Shown piece after piece: positions 19,108 through 28,338 of a stretch of DNA of 64,000 nucleotides. The notes under the pieces were generated by a model that was not told the origin of the DNA, did not search any database, and saw nothing but the letters and a program-made list of their open reading frames with translations. Source of the stretch: Methylobacterium sp. (GTDB lineage Bacteria > Pseudomonadota > Alphaproteobacteria > Rhizobiales > Beijerinckiaceae). Position 1 is the first letter of the stretch. Every line of letters begins with the position of its first letter. A program made the translations under genes and the position numbers. The DNA lies in the NCBI GenBank assembly GCA_002928875.1, contig PERO01000002.1:1-64000 (forward strand). The letters run 5' to 3'.

Positions 19108-20187
19108 ATGGCTGGCGTCACCACCCGTCACGTGAAGGATGACGAAGCCGGGATGCGGCTCGATCGCTGGTTCAAGGCGCATTTTCCCGATCTCGCCTTC
19201 GGCCACCTGCAGAAACTGCTGCGCACCGGGCAGGTGCGCGTCGATGGCGCGCGCGCCAAGGCCGAGACGCGCATCGAGCCGGGGCAGGTGATCCGCATTC
19301 CGCCGATGCAGAAGGCCGCGCCGGTCGAAACCCCGCAGGAGGGCATCCGCGAGGCCGGAGCCAAGGGTGGCGACACGCGCATCGCCGCGCCGAAGGGGGA
19401 GGCGACGGCCCGGCCCGTCTCCAGCCGGAAAATGGCGGATGACCTCGAATTCCTGAAATCCATCATCCTCTATGAAGACCGCGACATGATGGTGCTGAAC
19501 AAGCCGCACGGCCTCGCCGTGCAGGGCGGTTCCGGCACCACGCGGCATGTCGATGGCCTGCTCGAGGTGATGCGCGACAAGGACGGCCAGAAGCCGCGCC
19601 TCGTGCATCGCCTCGACAAGGATACCGCGGGCTGCCTCATCGTCGCGAAGACGCGCCTTGCGGCCTCCACGCTGGCCGCCACCTTCCGCTCGCGCTCGGC
19701 GCGGAAGATCTACTGGGCCTTATGCTCGGGGGTGCCACGCGTGAAGCAGGGGCGCGTCTCGACCTGGCTCGCGAAGGGCGAGGACGAGCATGGCGACCAG
19801 AAGATGCAGGTCGCCCGCCATGGCGACGAGGGCGCGGACCACGCGCTGACCTATTACGCCGTGGTGGAAACCGCGGGGCAGAAGCTCTCCTGGCTGTCGC
19901 TGAAACCTGTCACGGGCCGCATGCATCAATTGCGCGTGCACACCGCCGAGATCGGCCATCCCATCATCGGCGATCCGAAATATTTCAACCGCGAGAACTG
20001 GGAGCTGCCCGGCGGCATCCAGCAGAAACTGCATCTCCTCGCGCGGCGCATCGTCATTCCGCATCCGCGCGAGAACAAGACGGTGGATGTCTCGGCACCC
20101 CTGCCGCCGCACATGCAGCAGAGCTGGAACCTGCTCGGCTTCGATACTTCGAGCTATGACCCGATCGAGGATGCACCGGAGAAATAG
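19108..20187 (+). CDS. rluC: RluC/RluD-family 23S rRNA pseudouridine synthase
   Basis: It isomerises specific uridines in 23S rRNA. The 359-aa protein has an N-terminal S4 RNA-binding domain (about residues 15-65), a charged linker (70-110), and a catalytic domain. The signature HRLDKDTAG has catalytic Asp170, and KPVTGRMHQLRVH lies later. It follows crcB by 16 bp. The exact target site is not deducible; RluC is favoured over RluD by the layout, with moderate certainty. Confidence 0.85.
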   Translation: MAGVTTRHVKDDEAGMRLDRWFKAHFPDLAFGHLQKLLRTGQVRVDGARAKAETRIEPGQVIRIPPMQKAAPVETPQEGIREAGAKGGDTRIAAPKGEATARPVSSRKMADDLEFLKSIILYEDRDMMVLNKPHGLAVQGGSGTTRHVDGLLEVMRDKDGQKPRLVHRLDKDTAGCLIVAKTRLAASTLAATFRSRSARKIYWALCSGVPRVKQGRVSTWLAKGEDEHGDQKMQVARHGDEGADHALTYYAVVETAGQKLSWLSLKPVTGRMHQLRVHTAEIGHPIIGDPKYFNRENWELPGGIQQKLHLLARRIVIPHPRENKTVDVSAPLPPHMQQSWNLLGFDTSSYDPIEDAPEK

Positions 20188-20192
20188 CACCC

Positions 20193-20280
20193 CGTCATGG
20201 CCGGACTTGTTCCGGCCATCCACGTCTTGATCGAAAAACCAATGAAGTCGTGGATGCCCGGGCCACGCCCGGGCATGACG
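20193..20280. repeat. 88-bp palindromic intergenic repeat with two hairpin arms
   Basis: The outer ends CGTCAT (20193-20198) and ATGACG (20275-20280) are inverted. Inside are two perfect 9-bp hairpins: ATGGCCGGA/TCCGGCCAT (20197-20205, 20211-20219) and ATGCCCGGG/CCCGGGCAT (20254-20262, 20268-20276). A weaker central pairing involves ATCCACG/CGTGGAT. It could fold as a cruciform. It lies between convergent genes and can serve as a two-way terminator. It resembles the element at 31204-31311 in its GTCAT...ATGAC ends. Confidence 0.75.
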
Positions 20281-20290
20281 CACTGAACCG

Positions 20291-21409
20291 TCAGCACCGA
20301 CCCACGAATTCTCGCAATGCATGGAGATGCGGCGCGAGGTCGAAGCCTTTCTCCGCCAGCCAGTCCGGGTTGTAATAGGTCGAGAGGTAGCGCTCGCCGC
20401 CATCGCAGATCAGCGTGACGATCGAGCCTCGCTCGCCCTTGCGGATCATCTCGTCGGCGAGCATCAGCGCGCCATAGAGGTTCGTGCCGGTGGAGGCGCC
20501 GCATTTGCGCGCCAGCACGCTTTCGAGCCAGTGCATGGTCGCGAGGCTCGCGACATCCGGCACGCGGATCATCCGATCGATCACCGAGGGTATGAAGGAC
20601 GGCTCGACCTGCGGCCGGCCGATGCCCTCGATGCGTGATCCGCAGGCGAGGCGCAGGCCGGCATCGCCGGTGCGGAAGTAATCGTAGAAGACCGAGTTTT
20701 CGGGATCGACCACGCAAAGCCGCGTGCCGCCGAGTTCCGCTGGGCGATAGCGAATATAGCGTCCGATGGTGGAGGATGTGCCGCCCGTGCCGGCGCTCAC
20801 CACCACCCAGGCCGGGGCGGGGTGGCGTTCGAGGCGCATCTGGCTGAACAGGCTCTCGGCGATGTTGTTGTTGCCGCGCCAGTCCGTCGCGCGCTCGGCG
20901 AAGGTGAACTGGTCCATGTAATGCCCGCCGGTTTGCACCGCGATGCGGCGCGCATCGGCGTAGATCTCTGTCGGTTCGGTGAGATGCACGCGACCGCCAA
21001 GGAACTCGATCGCTTCGATCTTTGCGCGCGCCGTGGATTTCGGCGCCACCGCAATGAACGGCAGGCCGACGAGCCGCGCGAAATACGCCTCGGAAATCGC
21101 GGTCGAGCCGGAGGAGGCCTCCACCACCGGCTTGCCGCGCTTCACCCAGCCATTGCAGAGGCCATAGAGGAAGAGCGAACGCGCGAGCCGGTGCTTCAGG
21201 CTGCCGGAGGGGTGGGTGGATTCATCTTTGAGGTAGAGGTCGATGCCGGCCGCGGCGAGGCAGGGCAATTCCAGCTTGATGAGATGCGTATCGGCCGATC
21301 GGGCGTAATCCGCCTCGATGCGGCGTACCGCCTCTGATGCGAAGGCCTTATCCGAGAGATCAAGAGATTGTTCCGAGATTTCGGCAATCCAGGGTTCAAG
21401 CTTCTGCAT
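20291..21409 (-). CDS. PLP-dependent cysteine synthase-family protein
   Basis: The family is fold-type II PLP enzymes that make or break beta-substituted amino acids. The 372-aa protein starts at 21409 (MQKLEPWIAEISEQ); the upstream open stretch is rejected for lack of a ribosome-binding site and of similarity. The PLP lysine is Lys72 in SGSLKHRLA, the phosphate-binding loop is SAGTGGTSS, and ASSGSTAIS is the substrate loop. It is longer than CysK (about 310) and closer in layout to Cds1-type cysteine desulfhydrases. That assignment is inference. Confidence 0.75.
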   Translation of the reverse strand: MQKLEPWIAEISEQSLDLSDKAFASEAVRRIEADYARSADTHLIKLELPCLAAAGIDLYLKDESTHPSGSLKHRLARSLFLYGLCNGWVKRGKPVVEASSGSTAISEAYFARLVGLPFIAVAPKSTARAKIEAIEFLGGRVHLTEPTEIYADARRIAVQTGGHYMDQFTFAERATDWRGNNNIAESLFSQMRLERHPAPAWVVVSAGTGGTSSTIGRYIRYRPAELGGTRLCVVDPENSVFYDYFRTGDAGLRLACGSRIEGIGRPQVEPSFIPSVIDRMIRVPDVASLATMHWLESVLARKCGASTGTNLYGALMLADEMIRKGERGSIVTLICDGGERYLSTYYNPDWLAEKGFDLAPHLHALREFVGRC

Positions 21410-21582
21410 CGGAGCGACAATTGAGGAAAATGTTTCGTTTCGTCGTCCCGTATAGCGTCCTGCGCGTGCGGTCGCCACCGCAATCTTGCCGCGATTTAAC
21501 GCTGACGTCATGATCGCGCGAAACCCGAAGGCCCAGTTTCGCGTTGTTGCTTCACAAACAACACATGAAAAGGGGTTTTCCG

Positions 21583-22323
21583 ATGGGTGTCGAGGCTGCA
21601 TTGCGCAAGGCGGCTCTGGGAGCCGGGTTCACCATTCTCCTGATCGGGCTGGCGCTGGCCCAGACGACGCCCCCAACGCCTCCCGCTGCCAGCCCACCCA
21701 CAGCCACGCCGTCGCCACAGGCGCCGCAGACACCCCAGGCCCAGCAGGCGCCTGCCAATCCGGTGCCTGCGAATCCGCCGGCCACCACCCAGAGCCCTCC
21801 GGCTCAGGGGACACCCCCCGCCGCGACGCAGGCCAATCCGCCCGTTGCAAGTCCCGCCAATCCGCCGGCGACGGGCAACAACACGGCCGGCCGCAATGAC
21901 CGTTCCGACACAAGTTCGCGCAACGACGATGTCGTGAACTATCCCATCGCCCCGGATGTCACCGAGCGCGAAATGCGCGAGATCTGCGCCACCGAAGTGG
22001 GCAACAGCTACGAGGGCTGGCGCAAGCGCATGGCCCTGCGCGAATGCCTCGAAGACAAGCGGGTCGCCCGCAGCGAGGCGCGGCAACAGCTCAACATCGT
22101 GCGCCGCACCGGCTGGCTGGATTGCCGGCGCGAATTCGCCGAGCAGCGCATGACCGAGCGCGAGCGTCTCGATGCCATCGAGGGCTGCTATGCGAAGAAG
22201 GATCCCGAATTCGCCGAGATGCTGGCCTGCCGCAAGCCGCTCGAGACGCGTGAGCCTCGGCTCAGCGATTCGGCCTTCCGCCGCGAAATGCGGGAATGCC
22301 TGAATGATCGCCGGCGCGGCTGA
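21583..22323 (+). CDS. Exported proline-rich protein of unknown function
   Basis: The 246-aa protein starts at ATG 21583 with AAAAGGGG upstream; another ATG at 21565 is possible. A signal peptide (about residues 5-25) ends at ALAQ. Residues 26-105 are a low-complexity Pro/Ala/Thr/Gln linker with repeated NPP and PAT motifs. The last about 115 residues form a charged helical domain with at least six cysteines in spaced REICA, RECLED, LDCRREF and RECLNDRR units. This suggests a repeated Cys-containing helical hairpin in the periplasm. I do not recognise the family. Confidence 0.65.
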   Translation: MGVEAALRKAALGAGFTILLIGLALAQTTPPTPPAASPPTATPSPQAPQTPQAQQAPANPVPANPPATTQSPPAQGTPPAATQANPPVASPANPPATGNNTAGRNDRSDTSSRNDDVVNYPIAPDVTEREMREICATEVGNSYEGWRKRMALRECLEDKRVARSEARQQLNIVRRTGWLDCRREFAEQRMTERERLDAIEGCYAKKDPEFAEMLACRKPLETREPRLSDSAFRREMRECLNDRRRG

Positions 22324-22351
22324 GGCCTGTGCTGGTCAGCAGGGGGGAAGC

Positions 22352-23029
22352 GTGGTAGCGGCCGGTATGGCCAATCCCACGCTTCTCCTCTTCGACCTCG
22401 ACGGCACCTTGCTCGATTCCGCCGAGATGATCCTCGGATCGCAGCGCCTGGCATTCGAATCGCTGGGCCTGCCTGTGCCCTCGCGCGAGCGGGGGCTTTC
22501 GATTGTCGGCCTCTCACTGGCGGAGGCGTTCCGCGAACTCGTGGGCCCGGATGGTCCGATCGACGCGCTGGCCGACGCCTACAAGCAGGCCTTCTTCACC
22601 CTGCGCACGCAGGGCGCGCAGCTCGAATCGCTGTTTCCCGGCGTGGCGCCGATGATTTCCGCGCTGGCGGCGAACGAGCGGCATTGCCTCGGCATCGCCA
22701 CGGGCAAATCGCAGCGCGGGGTGCAGGCGGTTCTCGGAAGCTATGGCTGGGAAAACCTGTTCCAGGTGGTCCAGACCTCGGACGACGCGCCCTCGAAGCC
22801 GCATCCGGGGATGATCGAGAATGCCTGCCGTCTCACCGGCATTCCCCCGGCGCGCACGGTGATGATCGGCGACAGTTCCTTCGACATGGCGATGGCGAAA
22901 GCGGCCGGCGCCCATGCGATCGGCGTCGCCTGGGGTTTCCAGAGCGTCGAGACTTTGCGACAGACCGGTGCGAAGGAAATCGTGACGGATATCGAGGCGC
23001 TTCAGCTGGCCATCACCCGCTTCGGGTGA
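22352..23029 (+). CDS. HAD-superfamily phosphatase (phosphoglycolate phosphatase-like)
   Basis: HAD hydrolases remove phosphate through an aspartyl-phosphate. Motif I is LLFDLDGTLLDS near the N-terminus, motif II GIATGKS, motif III SKPHPGM, and motif IV MIGDSSFDMAMA. The 225-aa size and helical cap after motif I match the Gph/YieH class. GTG 22352 is preferred because AGGGGGGAAGC precedes it; ATG 22367 would remove five residues. It lies 28 bp after the proline-rich gene and 45 bp before the ATP12 gene. The substrate cannot be fixed from sequence. Confidence 0.85.
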   Translation: MVAAGMANPTLLLFDLDGTLLDSAEMILGSQRLAFESLGLPVPSRERGLSIVGLSLAEAFRELVGPDGPIDALADAYKQAFFTLRTQGAQLESLFPGVAPMISALAANERHCLGIATGKSQRGVQAVLGSYGWENLFQVVQTSDDAPSKPHPGMIENACRLTGIPPARTVMIGDSSFDMAMAKAAGAHAIGVAWGFQSVETLRQTGAKEIVTDIEALQLAITRFG

Positions 23030-23074
23030 CAGCCACTTTGCTCTGGTGATCCGACGCGCGAAGGGCAGACCACG

Positions 23075-23872
23075 ATGAGCAACGAATTCACCCGCGACTG
23101 GTTCGATGACGGCCGCGATCCCGCGCAGGACGATCCCGTGCGCGCCGCCCGCCACGGCATGAAGCCCGCCTTGCCCCGGCGCTTCTACGAGACGGTCAGC
23201 GTCGGTGAGGTGGAAGGACGCTTCGCGGTCCTGCTCGATGGCCGCCCGGCGCGCACGAAGCGCAAGCTGGTGCTTTCCGGCCCGAATGCCGCCATCGCCG
23301 GAATTCTCGCGGCGGAATGGGCGGCGCAGGCGACCGAGATCAACCCCGCGACCATGCCCGCGACGCGCATCGCCCATGCGGCGCTCGACCATGTCGCCGA
23401 CGCCATGGAGAATGTCCGGGCCGATATCCTGAAATATGCGGCTTCCGATCTCGTCTGCTATCGCGCCGGCGACCCCGTCCGGCTGGTGGAGCGGCAGGCC
23501 CAACATTGGGACCCGGTTCTCGCGCATATCCGGGCGCGGTACGGCGCGGGTTTCCTGCTCTCGGAGGGCATCACCTTTGTCGATCAGCCGGCGGAATCGC
23601 TGGCGCGTCTCGCACCGCGGCTCGATGCGGTGACCGACCCGATCGCGCTCGCGGCCTTGCATGTGCTGACCACGATCTCGGGCTCGGCGCTCGTGGCGAT
23701 CTCGGTCGCGGATGGTGTCCTGGACGCCGATCAGGGGTTCGATGCCGGCGAATGCGATGCCGATTACGAGGCGAGCGTCTGGGGCATCGACGAGGAGGCG
23801 GCAGAACGGCGCGCGCTGCGCCTCGCGGATTTCCGGGCCGCGACGGCCCTGTTGCGACAAACGGGAGGCTAG
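23075..23872 (+). CDS. ATP12-family F1-ATPase assembly chaperone
   Basis: ATP12 binds the F1 alpha subunit during ATP synthase assembly in mitochondria; alphaproteobacteria carry homologues. The 265-aa protein has PRRFYETVSVGEVEGRFAVLLDGRPARTK-type signature pieces near residues 31-60, EWAAQATEINPATMP, and a C-terminal VWGIDEEAAERRALRLADF. AAGGGCAG precedes the start. It follows the HAD phosphatase and precedes a small exported protein by 1 bp, so a three-gene transcript is likely. Confidence 0.88.
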   Translation: MSNEFTRDWFDDGRDPAQDDPVRAARHGMKPALPRRFYETVSVGEVEGRFAVLLDGRPARTKRKLVLSGPNAAIAGILAAEWAAQATEINPATMPATRIAHAALDHVADAMENVRADILKYAASDLVCYRAGDPVRLVERQAQHWDPVLAHIRARYGAGFLLSEGITFVDQPAESLARLAPRLDAVTDPIALAALHVLTTISGSALVAISVADGVLDADQGFDAGECDADYEASVWGIDEEAAERRALRLADFRAATALLRQTGG

Positions 23873-23873
23873 C

Positions 23874-24407
23874 ATGCGAATGGCGATGCGGATCACCACC
23901 CTGGCTCTGGTTCTCGCAGGCGTTGTGAGCGCTGAAGCGCAGCAGCCGGAGGTCCGCAGCGCCGATTGCAACGATCTCGGCCGGCGTTTCGAACGGCTCG
24001 TCAGCATCTATCTCGCCGCCGGCACGGCCGTTATCGCCGAGACCGGCGACATGGGGAAGGCCATGGACCTCGCCCGCAAGCGCGCGGTGGACGGCGACAT
24101 GCAGGCGACCGTGCCGATGACCGGCCTGCCCTGGCTGATGCGGTCCAAGGCGGATCGCTATTCGGTCGCGAGCGTGCGGCAGATCTGCACGCTGGCCGAA
24201 CGCAACAATCATCCGCTGCACATCGCGACCTGCGCCTATTTCACGGCGCTGAATCCGCTCGGCGAGCGCGAGGAGAAGCGCCAGCTCGTGCTGCGGCACA
24301 TCGAGAGCTTCGAGGCACTCACCGCCGAGGCGCGACGCGGCCCGCATGCGCCGGCGCATATCGGCGAGGACATCGCCTTCCTCAAGACCTGCCTGCCGCC
24401 GGATTGA
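23874..24407 (+). CDS. Small exported protein of unknown function
   Basis: The 177-aa product starts at ATG 23874, 1 bp after the ATP12 stop. A signal peptide (residues 1-22, cleavage after AEA) precedes a mature domain with three cysteines (ADCND, RQICTL, ATCAYF), a fourth near the end (KTCLPPD), and mostly helical character. I do not recognise the family. A terminator-like hairpin overlaps the stop codon. Periplasmic location is inferred from the signal peptide. Confidence 0.7.
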   Translation: MRMAMRITTLALVLAGVVSAEAQQPEVRSADCNDLGRRFERLVSIYLAAGTAVIAETGDMGKAMDLARKRAVDGDMQATVPMTGLPWLMRSKADRYSVASVRQICTLAERNNHPLHIATCAYFTALNPLGEREEKRQLVLRHIESFEALTAEARRGPHAPAHIGEDIAFLKTCLPPD

Positions 24408-24432
24408 GGCGGAGACACCCCCTCCGCCTTTC
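24407..24432 (+). terminator. Terminator-like hairpin before pccB
   Basis: Arms 24407-24414 and 24422-24429 form an 8-bp perfect stem with a 7-nt loop, followed by TTTCG. The stem begins at the last base of the upstream stop codon. The T-run is short, so efficiency may be moderate. It separates the HAD-ATP12 transcript from pccB. Confidence 0.55.
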
Positions 24433-24438
24433 GTCGGT

Positions 24439-24467
24439 TTGACCTCGGCCGCCCTCTGCCTCTATCG
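24439..24467 (+). promoter_or_regulatory. Promoter candidate for pccB
   Basis: TTGACC at 24439-24444, a 17-nt spacer, then CTATCG at 24462-24467, 26 bp before the pccB ATG. It lies just after the terminator hairpin, which strengthens the reading as a new transcription unit. Confidence 0.5.
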
Positions 24468-24492
24468 AAGGACAATCGCCGGGAGGGGTGGC

Positions 24493-26022
24493 ATGAAGGA
24501 CATTCTCGACAAGCTGGAGCAACGTCGCAGCGAGGCGCGCCTCGGGGGCGGCGAAAAGCGCATCATCGCCCAGCACCAGAAGGGCAAGCTGACGGCGCGC
24601 GAGCGCATCGATCTCCTGCTGGATGAGGGTTCCTTCGAGGAATTCGACATGTTCGTGCAGCATCGCTGCGTGGATTTCGGCATGGACAAGGCCCCGAAAT
24701 CCCCCGGCGATGGCGTCGTCACCGGCTGGGGCACGGTGAATGGCCGCACGGTTTTCGTGTTCGCCAAGGATTTCACCGTGCTCGGCGGCTCGCTCTCGGA
24801 GACCCATGCCGAGAAGATCCACAAGATCCAGGACATGGCGCTGAAGATGCGCGCGCCGATCATCGGGCTTTACGATTCCGGTGGCGCGCGCATCCAGGAG
24901 GGGGTCGCGAGCCTCGCGGGTTATGCGGAAGTGTTCCGCCGCAACGTGGAAGCCTCGGGCGTCATCCCGCAGATCTCGCTCATCATGGGGCCTTGCGCGG
25001 GCGGCGATGTCTATTCGCCGGCCATGACCGATTTCATCTTCATGGTCCGCGAGACCTCCTACATGTATGTCACCGGCCCTGATGTGGTGAAGACGGTGAC
25101 GAACGAGATCGTCAGCCACGAAGAGCTTGGCGGCGCCTCGATCCACACGACGAAATCCTCGATCGCCGATGGCGCCTTCGACAACGATGTCGAGGCCCTG
25201 CTGCAGGTGCGCCGCCTCATCGATTTCCTGCCCGCGAACAACCGGGCGGGCAGCCCCGAATGGCCGAGCTTCGATGATCCGGCGCGGGTGGAGAACAGCC
25301 TCGACACCCTGATCCCCGACCATCCGAACAAGCCCTACGACATCAAGGAACTGATCCTGAAGGTGGTGGACGAGGGCGATTTCTTCGAGATCAGCCCGAA
25401 ACATGCCGGCAACATCGTCACCGGATTCGGGCGCATCGAGGGGCGCACGGTGGGCTTCGTCGCGAACCAGCCGATGGTGCTCGCGGGCGTGCTCGATTCC
25501 GATGCCTCGCGGAAGGCCGCGCGCTTCGTGCGCTTTTGCGACAGCTTCGAGATCCCGATCGTCACTTTCGTGGATGTGCCGGGCTTCCTGCCGGGCACGG
25601 CGCAGGAATATGGCGGGCTCATCAAGCACGGAGCGAAGCTGCTCTTCGCCTATTCGCAATGCACGGTGCCGCTCGTCACCTGCATCACCCGCAAGGCCTT
25701 CGGCGGCGCCTATGACGTGATGGCCTCGAAGCATATCGGCGGTGACGTGAACTACGCCTGGCCCTCGGCGCAGATCGCGGTGATGGGTGCGAAGGGCGCG
25801 GTCGAGATCATCTTCCGTGGCGGCACGCCGGAGGAGATCGCCGAGAAGACGAAGGAATACGAGGACCGCTTCATGTCACCCTTCGTCGCGGCCGAGCGCG
25901 GCTATATCGACGAGGTGATCATGCCGCATTCCACCCGCCGGCGCATCGCCCGGGCCCTGGCCATGCTGCGCACCAAGACGGTGGAGCGCCCCTGGCGCAA
26001 GCACGACAACATTCCGCTCTGA
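24493..26022 (+). CDS. pccB: Propionyl-CoA carboxylase, carboxyltransferase (beta) subunit
   Basis: It moves carboxyl from biotin to propionyl-CoA, giving methylmalonyl-CoA, in odd-chain, branched amino-acid and polyhydroxyalkanoate-related metabolism. The 509-aa protein starts at ATG 24493 with GGGAGGGGTGGC upstream. Two crotonase-like halves are clear: the N-terminal one with [12 protein letters not shown] and the oxyanion region [13 protein letters not shown], the C-terminal one with [17 protein letters not shown] and [11 protein letters not shown]. The end RKHDNIPL matches PccB rather than AccD. pccA lies 3.2 kb downstream. Confidence 0.92.
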   Translation: MKDILDKLEQRRSEARLGGGEKRIIAQHQKGKLTARERIDLLLDEGSFEEFDMFVQHRCVDFGMDKAPKSPGDGVVTGWGTVNGRTVFVFAKDFTVLGGSLSETHAEKIHKIQDMALKMRAPIIGLYDSGGARIQEGVASLAGYAEVFRRNVEASGVIPQISLIMGPCAGGDVYSPAMTDFIFMVRETSYMYVTGPDVVKTVTNEIVSHEELGGASIHTTKSSIADGAFDNDVEALLQVRRLIDFLPANNRAGSPEWPSFDDPARVENSLDTLIPDHPNKPYDIKELILKVVDEGDFFEISPKHAGNIVTGFGRIEGRTVGFVANQPMVLAGVLDSDASRKAARFVRFCDSFEIPIVTFVDVPGFLPGTAQEYGGLIKHGAKLLFAYSQCTVPLVTCITRKAFGGAYDVMASKHIGGDVNYAWPSAQIAVMGAKGAVEIIFRGGTPEEIAEKTKEYEDRFMSPFVAAERGYIDEVIMPHSTRRRIARALAMLRTKTVERPWRKHDNIPL

Positions 26023-26025
26023 CGC

Positions 26026-27198
26026 TCACTGCAGGTCGGTCAGCAGCGCGAGCACCTCGCGGCGCACGGAAGGCAGCAGCCCGATGAACCGCAGGGCGAG
26101 CGGCAGGGTGAAAAGCTGCCAGCCCGTCGGATTGGTCGCCAGCGCCTGAAGGCGGTCGGAAACCGCGAGGGTGGAGCGGGTGCGCGCCAGCCGGTCGCGC
26201 TCCCAGGCGCGGAAGCGGTTGCGCATCTGCTCTTCCATCTCGCGGCTCATGAGCTTCGGATCGATGCTCGAGGTCTCGCCGATCAGGCCGGCGAGCGTCA
26301 CCGCATCCTCGATGCCGAGGTTGATGCCGCGCCCGCCCGCCGGCGAATGCCGATGCGCGGCATCGCCGATCAACGCGCCGCGGCCGAGCAGCCGGCGATC
26401 CGTCATGCGATGGGGGGTGGTGAACTGGCCCTGCCAATGGATGGCGCCCGGCTCCCAGTTTTCGGGCAGCATCTCCTCGACATCCGGCCCGTTGCACAGC
26501 ACGCGATGCCGGTTGCCGCCGAGCGGAATGCGGAAGAGCGCCGGAAAGCCCGAGGCGAGGCAGATCTCGATATCGCGCGGCTCGGCCTCGGGGCCAAGCT
26601 CGAGATCGACGAGGCTCCAGGTGTAGGCCGAGGCCGCGCCCTTGAAATCGAATTCGAGCGCCTTGCGAACCACCGAATCCGCGCCATCGGCCCCGATCAG
26701 CCAGGAGACGCGGCAGGCCTCGTGCGCGTCGCCGGTCTTGAGCTGGATGTCGCCGCCATGGGGATCCATCGTGGCCGCCATGAACTCCGTCCGGCGCTCC
26801 ACCAGCACGCCCACCTCGCGCAAGGCATCGGCCAGAAGCCGCTCGGTGAAGTTCTGCGGCACGACGAGCAGGCCGCGCACGGCATGCGGAATGATCGCGA
26901 GATCGACCCGCGCCTTCGTGCGGCCATGGATGGTGAGCTTCAGCCCTTTCACGAGATGGCCGATGGCGAGGAACTTCTCGGTGAGGCCGGTATCGCGCAG
27001 GAGATCGAGCGTGCGGTGGTTGATCACCAGCGCCCGGCTTTCCGCGGTCGGCGCGGCATTGCGGTCGATGATGCGCACGGCCTGGCCCTGCCGCGCGAGC
27101 ATCAGTGCGGTGGTGAGCCCCGTCGGACCGGCACCCACCACGAGCGGTTGTCCGGGCTTGGCTCGCGACGACGAAACCGGGGCACGATTCTCGGCCAT
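26026..27198 (-). CDS. FAD-dependent monooxygenase (PHBH fold)
   Basis: Group A flavin monooxygenases hydroxylate aromatic or similar substrates with NAD(P)H and O2. The 390-aa protein has the dinucleotide-binding GAGPTG at residues 22-27, a central DG-type motif (WLIGADGADS), and the C-terminal GDAAHRHSPAGGRGINLGIEDA flavin motif. Its stop is 3 bp from the pccB stop (convergent). It lies 9 bp after the dipeptidase gene on the same strand, probably one transcript. The substrate is unknown. Confidence 0.82.
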   Translation of the reverse strand: MAENRAPVSSSRAKPGQPLVVGAGPTGLTTALMLARQGQAVRIIDRNAAPTAESRALVINHRTLDLLRDTGLTEKFLAIGHLVKGLKLTIHGRTKARVDLAIIPHAVRGLLVVPQNFTERLLADALREVGVLVERRTEFMAATMDPHGGDIQLKTGDAHEACRVSWLIGADGADSVVRKALEFDFKGAASAYTWSLVDLELGPEAEPRDIEICLASGFPALFRIPLGGNRHRVLCNGPDVEEMLPENWEPGAIHWQGQFTTPHRMTDRRLLGRGALIGDAAHRHSPAGGRGINLGIEDAVTLAGLIGETSSIDPKLMSREMEEQMRNRFRAWERDRLARTRSTLAVSDRLQALATNPTGWQLFTLPLALRFIGLLPSVRREVLALLTDLQ

Positions 27199-27207
27199 CG
27201 GATTGGA

Positions 27208-28338
27208 TCAGTCGCGCAACAGCACGTCCGGGCGGTACACGTCCCGCCAGACCCGTTCGAAATTCTTGCCCGCGAGCAGTTCGAGTTCGCGCGTCTTCCA
27301 TTTGCGGCGAATGAGTTCCGCGAAGATCTTCGGGAAGGTCGTCGCATCCTCGAGGCCGGGCGGATTGGGGCCGCCATAGAAATCCGAGCCGATGCCGACC
27401 GCTTCCGCACCCATCAGGTTCTTCATGTGGTCGAGATGGTCGCAGAGCCATTGCACGCCGTCGCGCGTGCCGAAATGCGCGAAGGCCGCGCGCTTCGCCT
27501 TCTGGTAGGCGCTGCGTTCCATGTCGGGCAGGGCCTTGCCGAACTTGTCCATCGCCGGCTGCATGGCGACATAGACCTCCGGCGACAGGAAGACGGGCAC
27601 GAAGGTGGCCATCACCATGCCGCCGCCATCCGCGATCCGGCGCATCACGGCGTCCGGCGCGTTGCGGGGATGCGGGCAGAGCGCATGCGCATTGGCGTGG
27701 CTGATGATGACCGGGCCGGTCGCCACGTCCATCACCGCATGCTGCGCGGGCGGGGAGACATGCGCGAGATCGATGATCAGCCCCAGCCGCTCCATCTCCG
27801 CGATGATCGCGCGGCCGAAGGCGTCGAGCGGCTTCAGGCCCGGCACATCGGTCGCGCTGTCGATGAAGGGCAGGGTCTCGTTGTGGCAGAGCGTGACGAG
27901 CCGGATGCCCATGGCGTGGAACAGCCGCAGATGCGCGAGGTTGTCGACGCCGACGAGGCCCTCGACCGCCTTCATCAGGCCGATCTTGCCGGCCTTGCGG
28001 GCCCGTCCGATATCCATCGGCTCGAGCACGGGGAGGAAGGTTTCCGGCCAGGATTGCTCCATCTGGAGCATGACGTCGATCACTTCGAGCCGGGCACGCA
28101 GCGGATCGTTTTCCGCCGTGGGAATGAAGGCCGTGAAGATCTGGGTGGCGACCTGCCCCGCGAGTAGCTTGGGGATGTCGGTATCGTGTTCGGGATGTTC
28201 GCGCGTCATGTCCCACAGGCGCGCATCGCCCTTCGCGCCGCGATGACGCCAGATCACGTAAGGCAGGTCGTTATGCCCGTCGATCAGGCGGGTCCGCGAG
28301 AGCAGCCGCGTGGCCTGTTCCTCGGCCGAATGTGCCAT
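27208..28338 (-). CDS. Membrane dipeptidase-type metallopeptidase (family M19)
   Basis: M19 enzymes hydrolyse dipeptides, including some with D-residues, with a two-zinc centre. The 376-aa protein starts at 28338 (MAHSAEEQATRLL). Zinc ligands are visible: His22 and Asp24 (DGHNDLP), the bridging Glu in MKAVEGLVG, and histidines in DLAHVSPPAQH and ISHANAHAL. No signal peptide is evident, so it is probably cytoplasmic. It is followed at 9 bp by the FAD monooxygenase gene. Confidence 0.88.
   Translation of the reverse strand: MAHSAEEQATRLLSRTRLIDGHNDLPYVIWRHRGAKGDARLWDMTREHPEHDTDIPKLLAGQVATQIFTAFIPTAENDPLRARLEVIDVMLQMEQSWPETFLPVLEPMDIGRARKAGKIGLMKAVEGLVGVDNLAHLRLFHAMGIRLVTLCHNETLPFIDSATDVPGLKPLDAFGRAIIAEMERLGLIIDLAHVSPPAQHAVMDVATGPVIISHANAHALCPHPRNAPDAVMRRIADGGGMVMATFVPVFLSPEVYVAMQPAMDKFGKALPDMERSAYQKAKRAAFAHFGTRDGVQWLCDHLDHMKNLMGAEAVGIGSDFYGGPNPPGLEDATTFPKIFAELIRRKWKTRELELLAGKNFERVWRDVYRPDVLLRD

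Noticed and set aside
21543-21562. GTTGTT-N8-AACAAC inverted repeat before the proline-rich exported gene
   Set aside because: The arms are only 6 bp of low-complexity sequence with an 8-bp spacer; too weak to call an operator.
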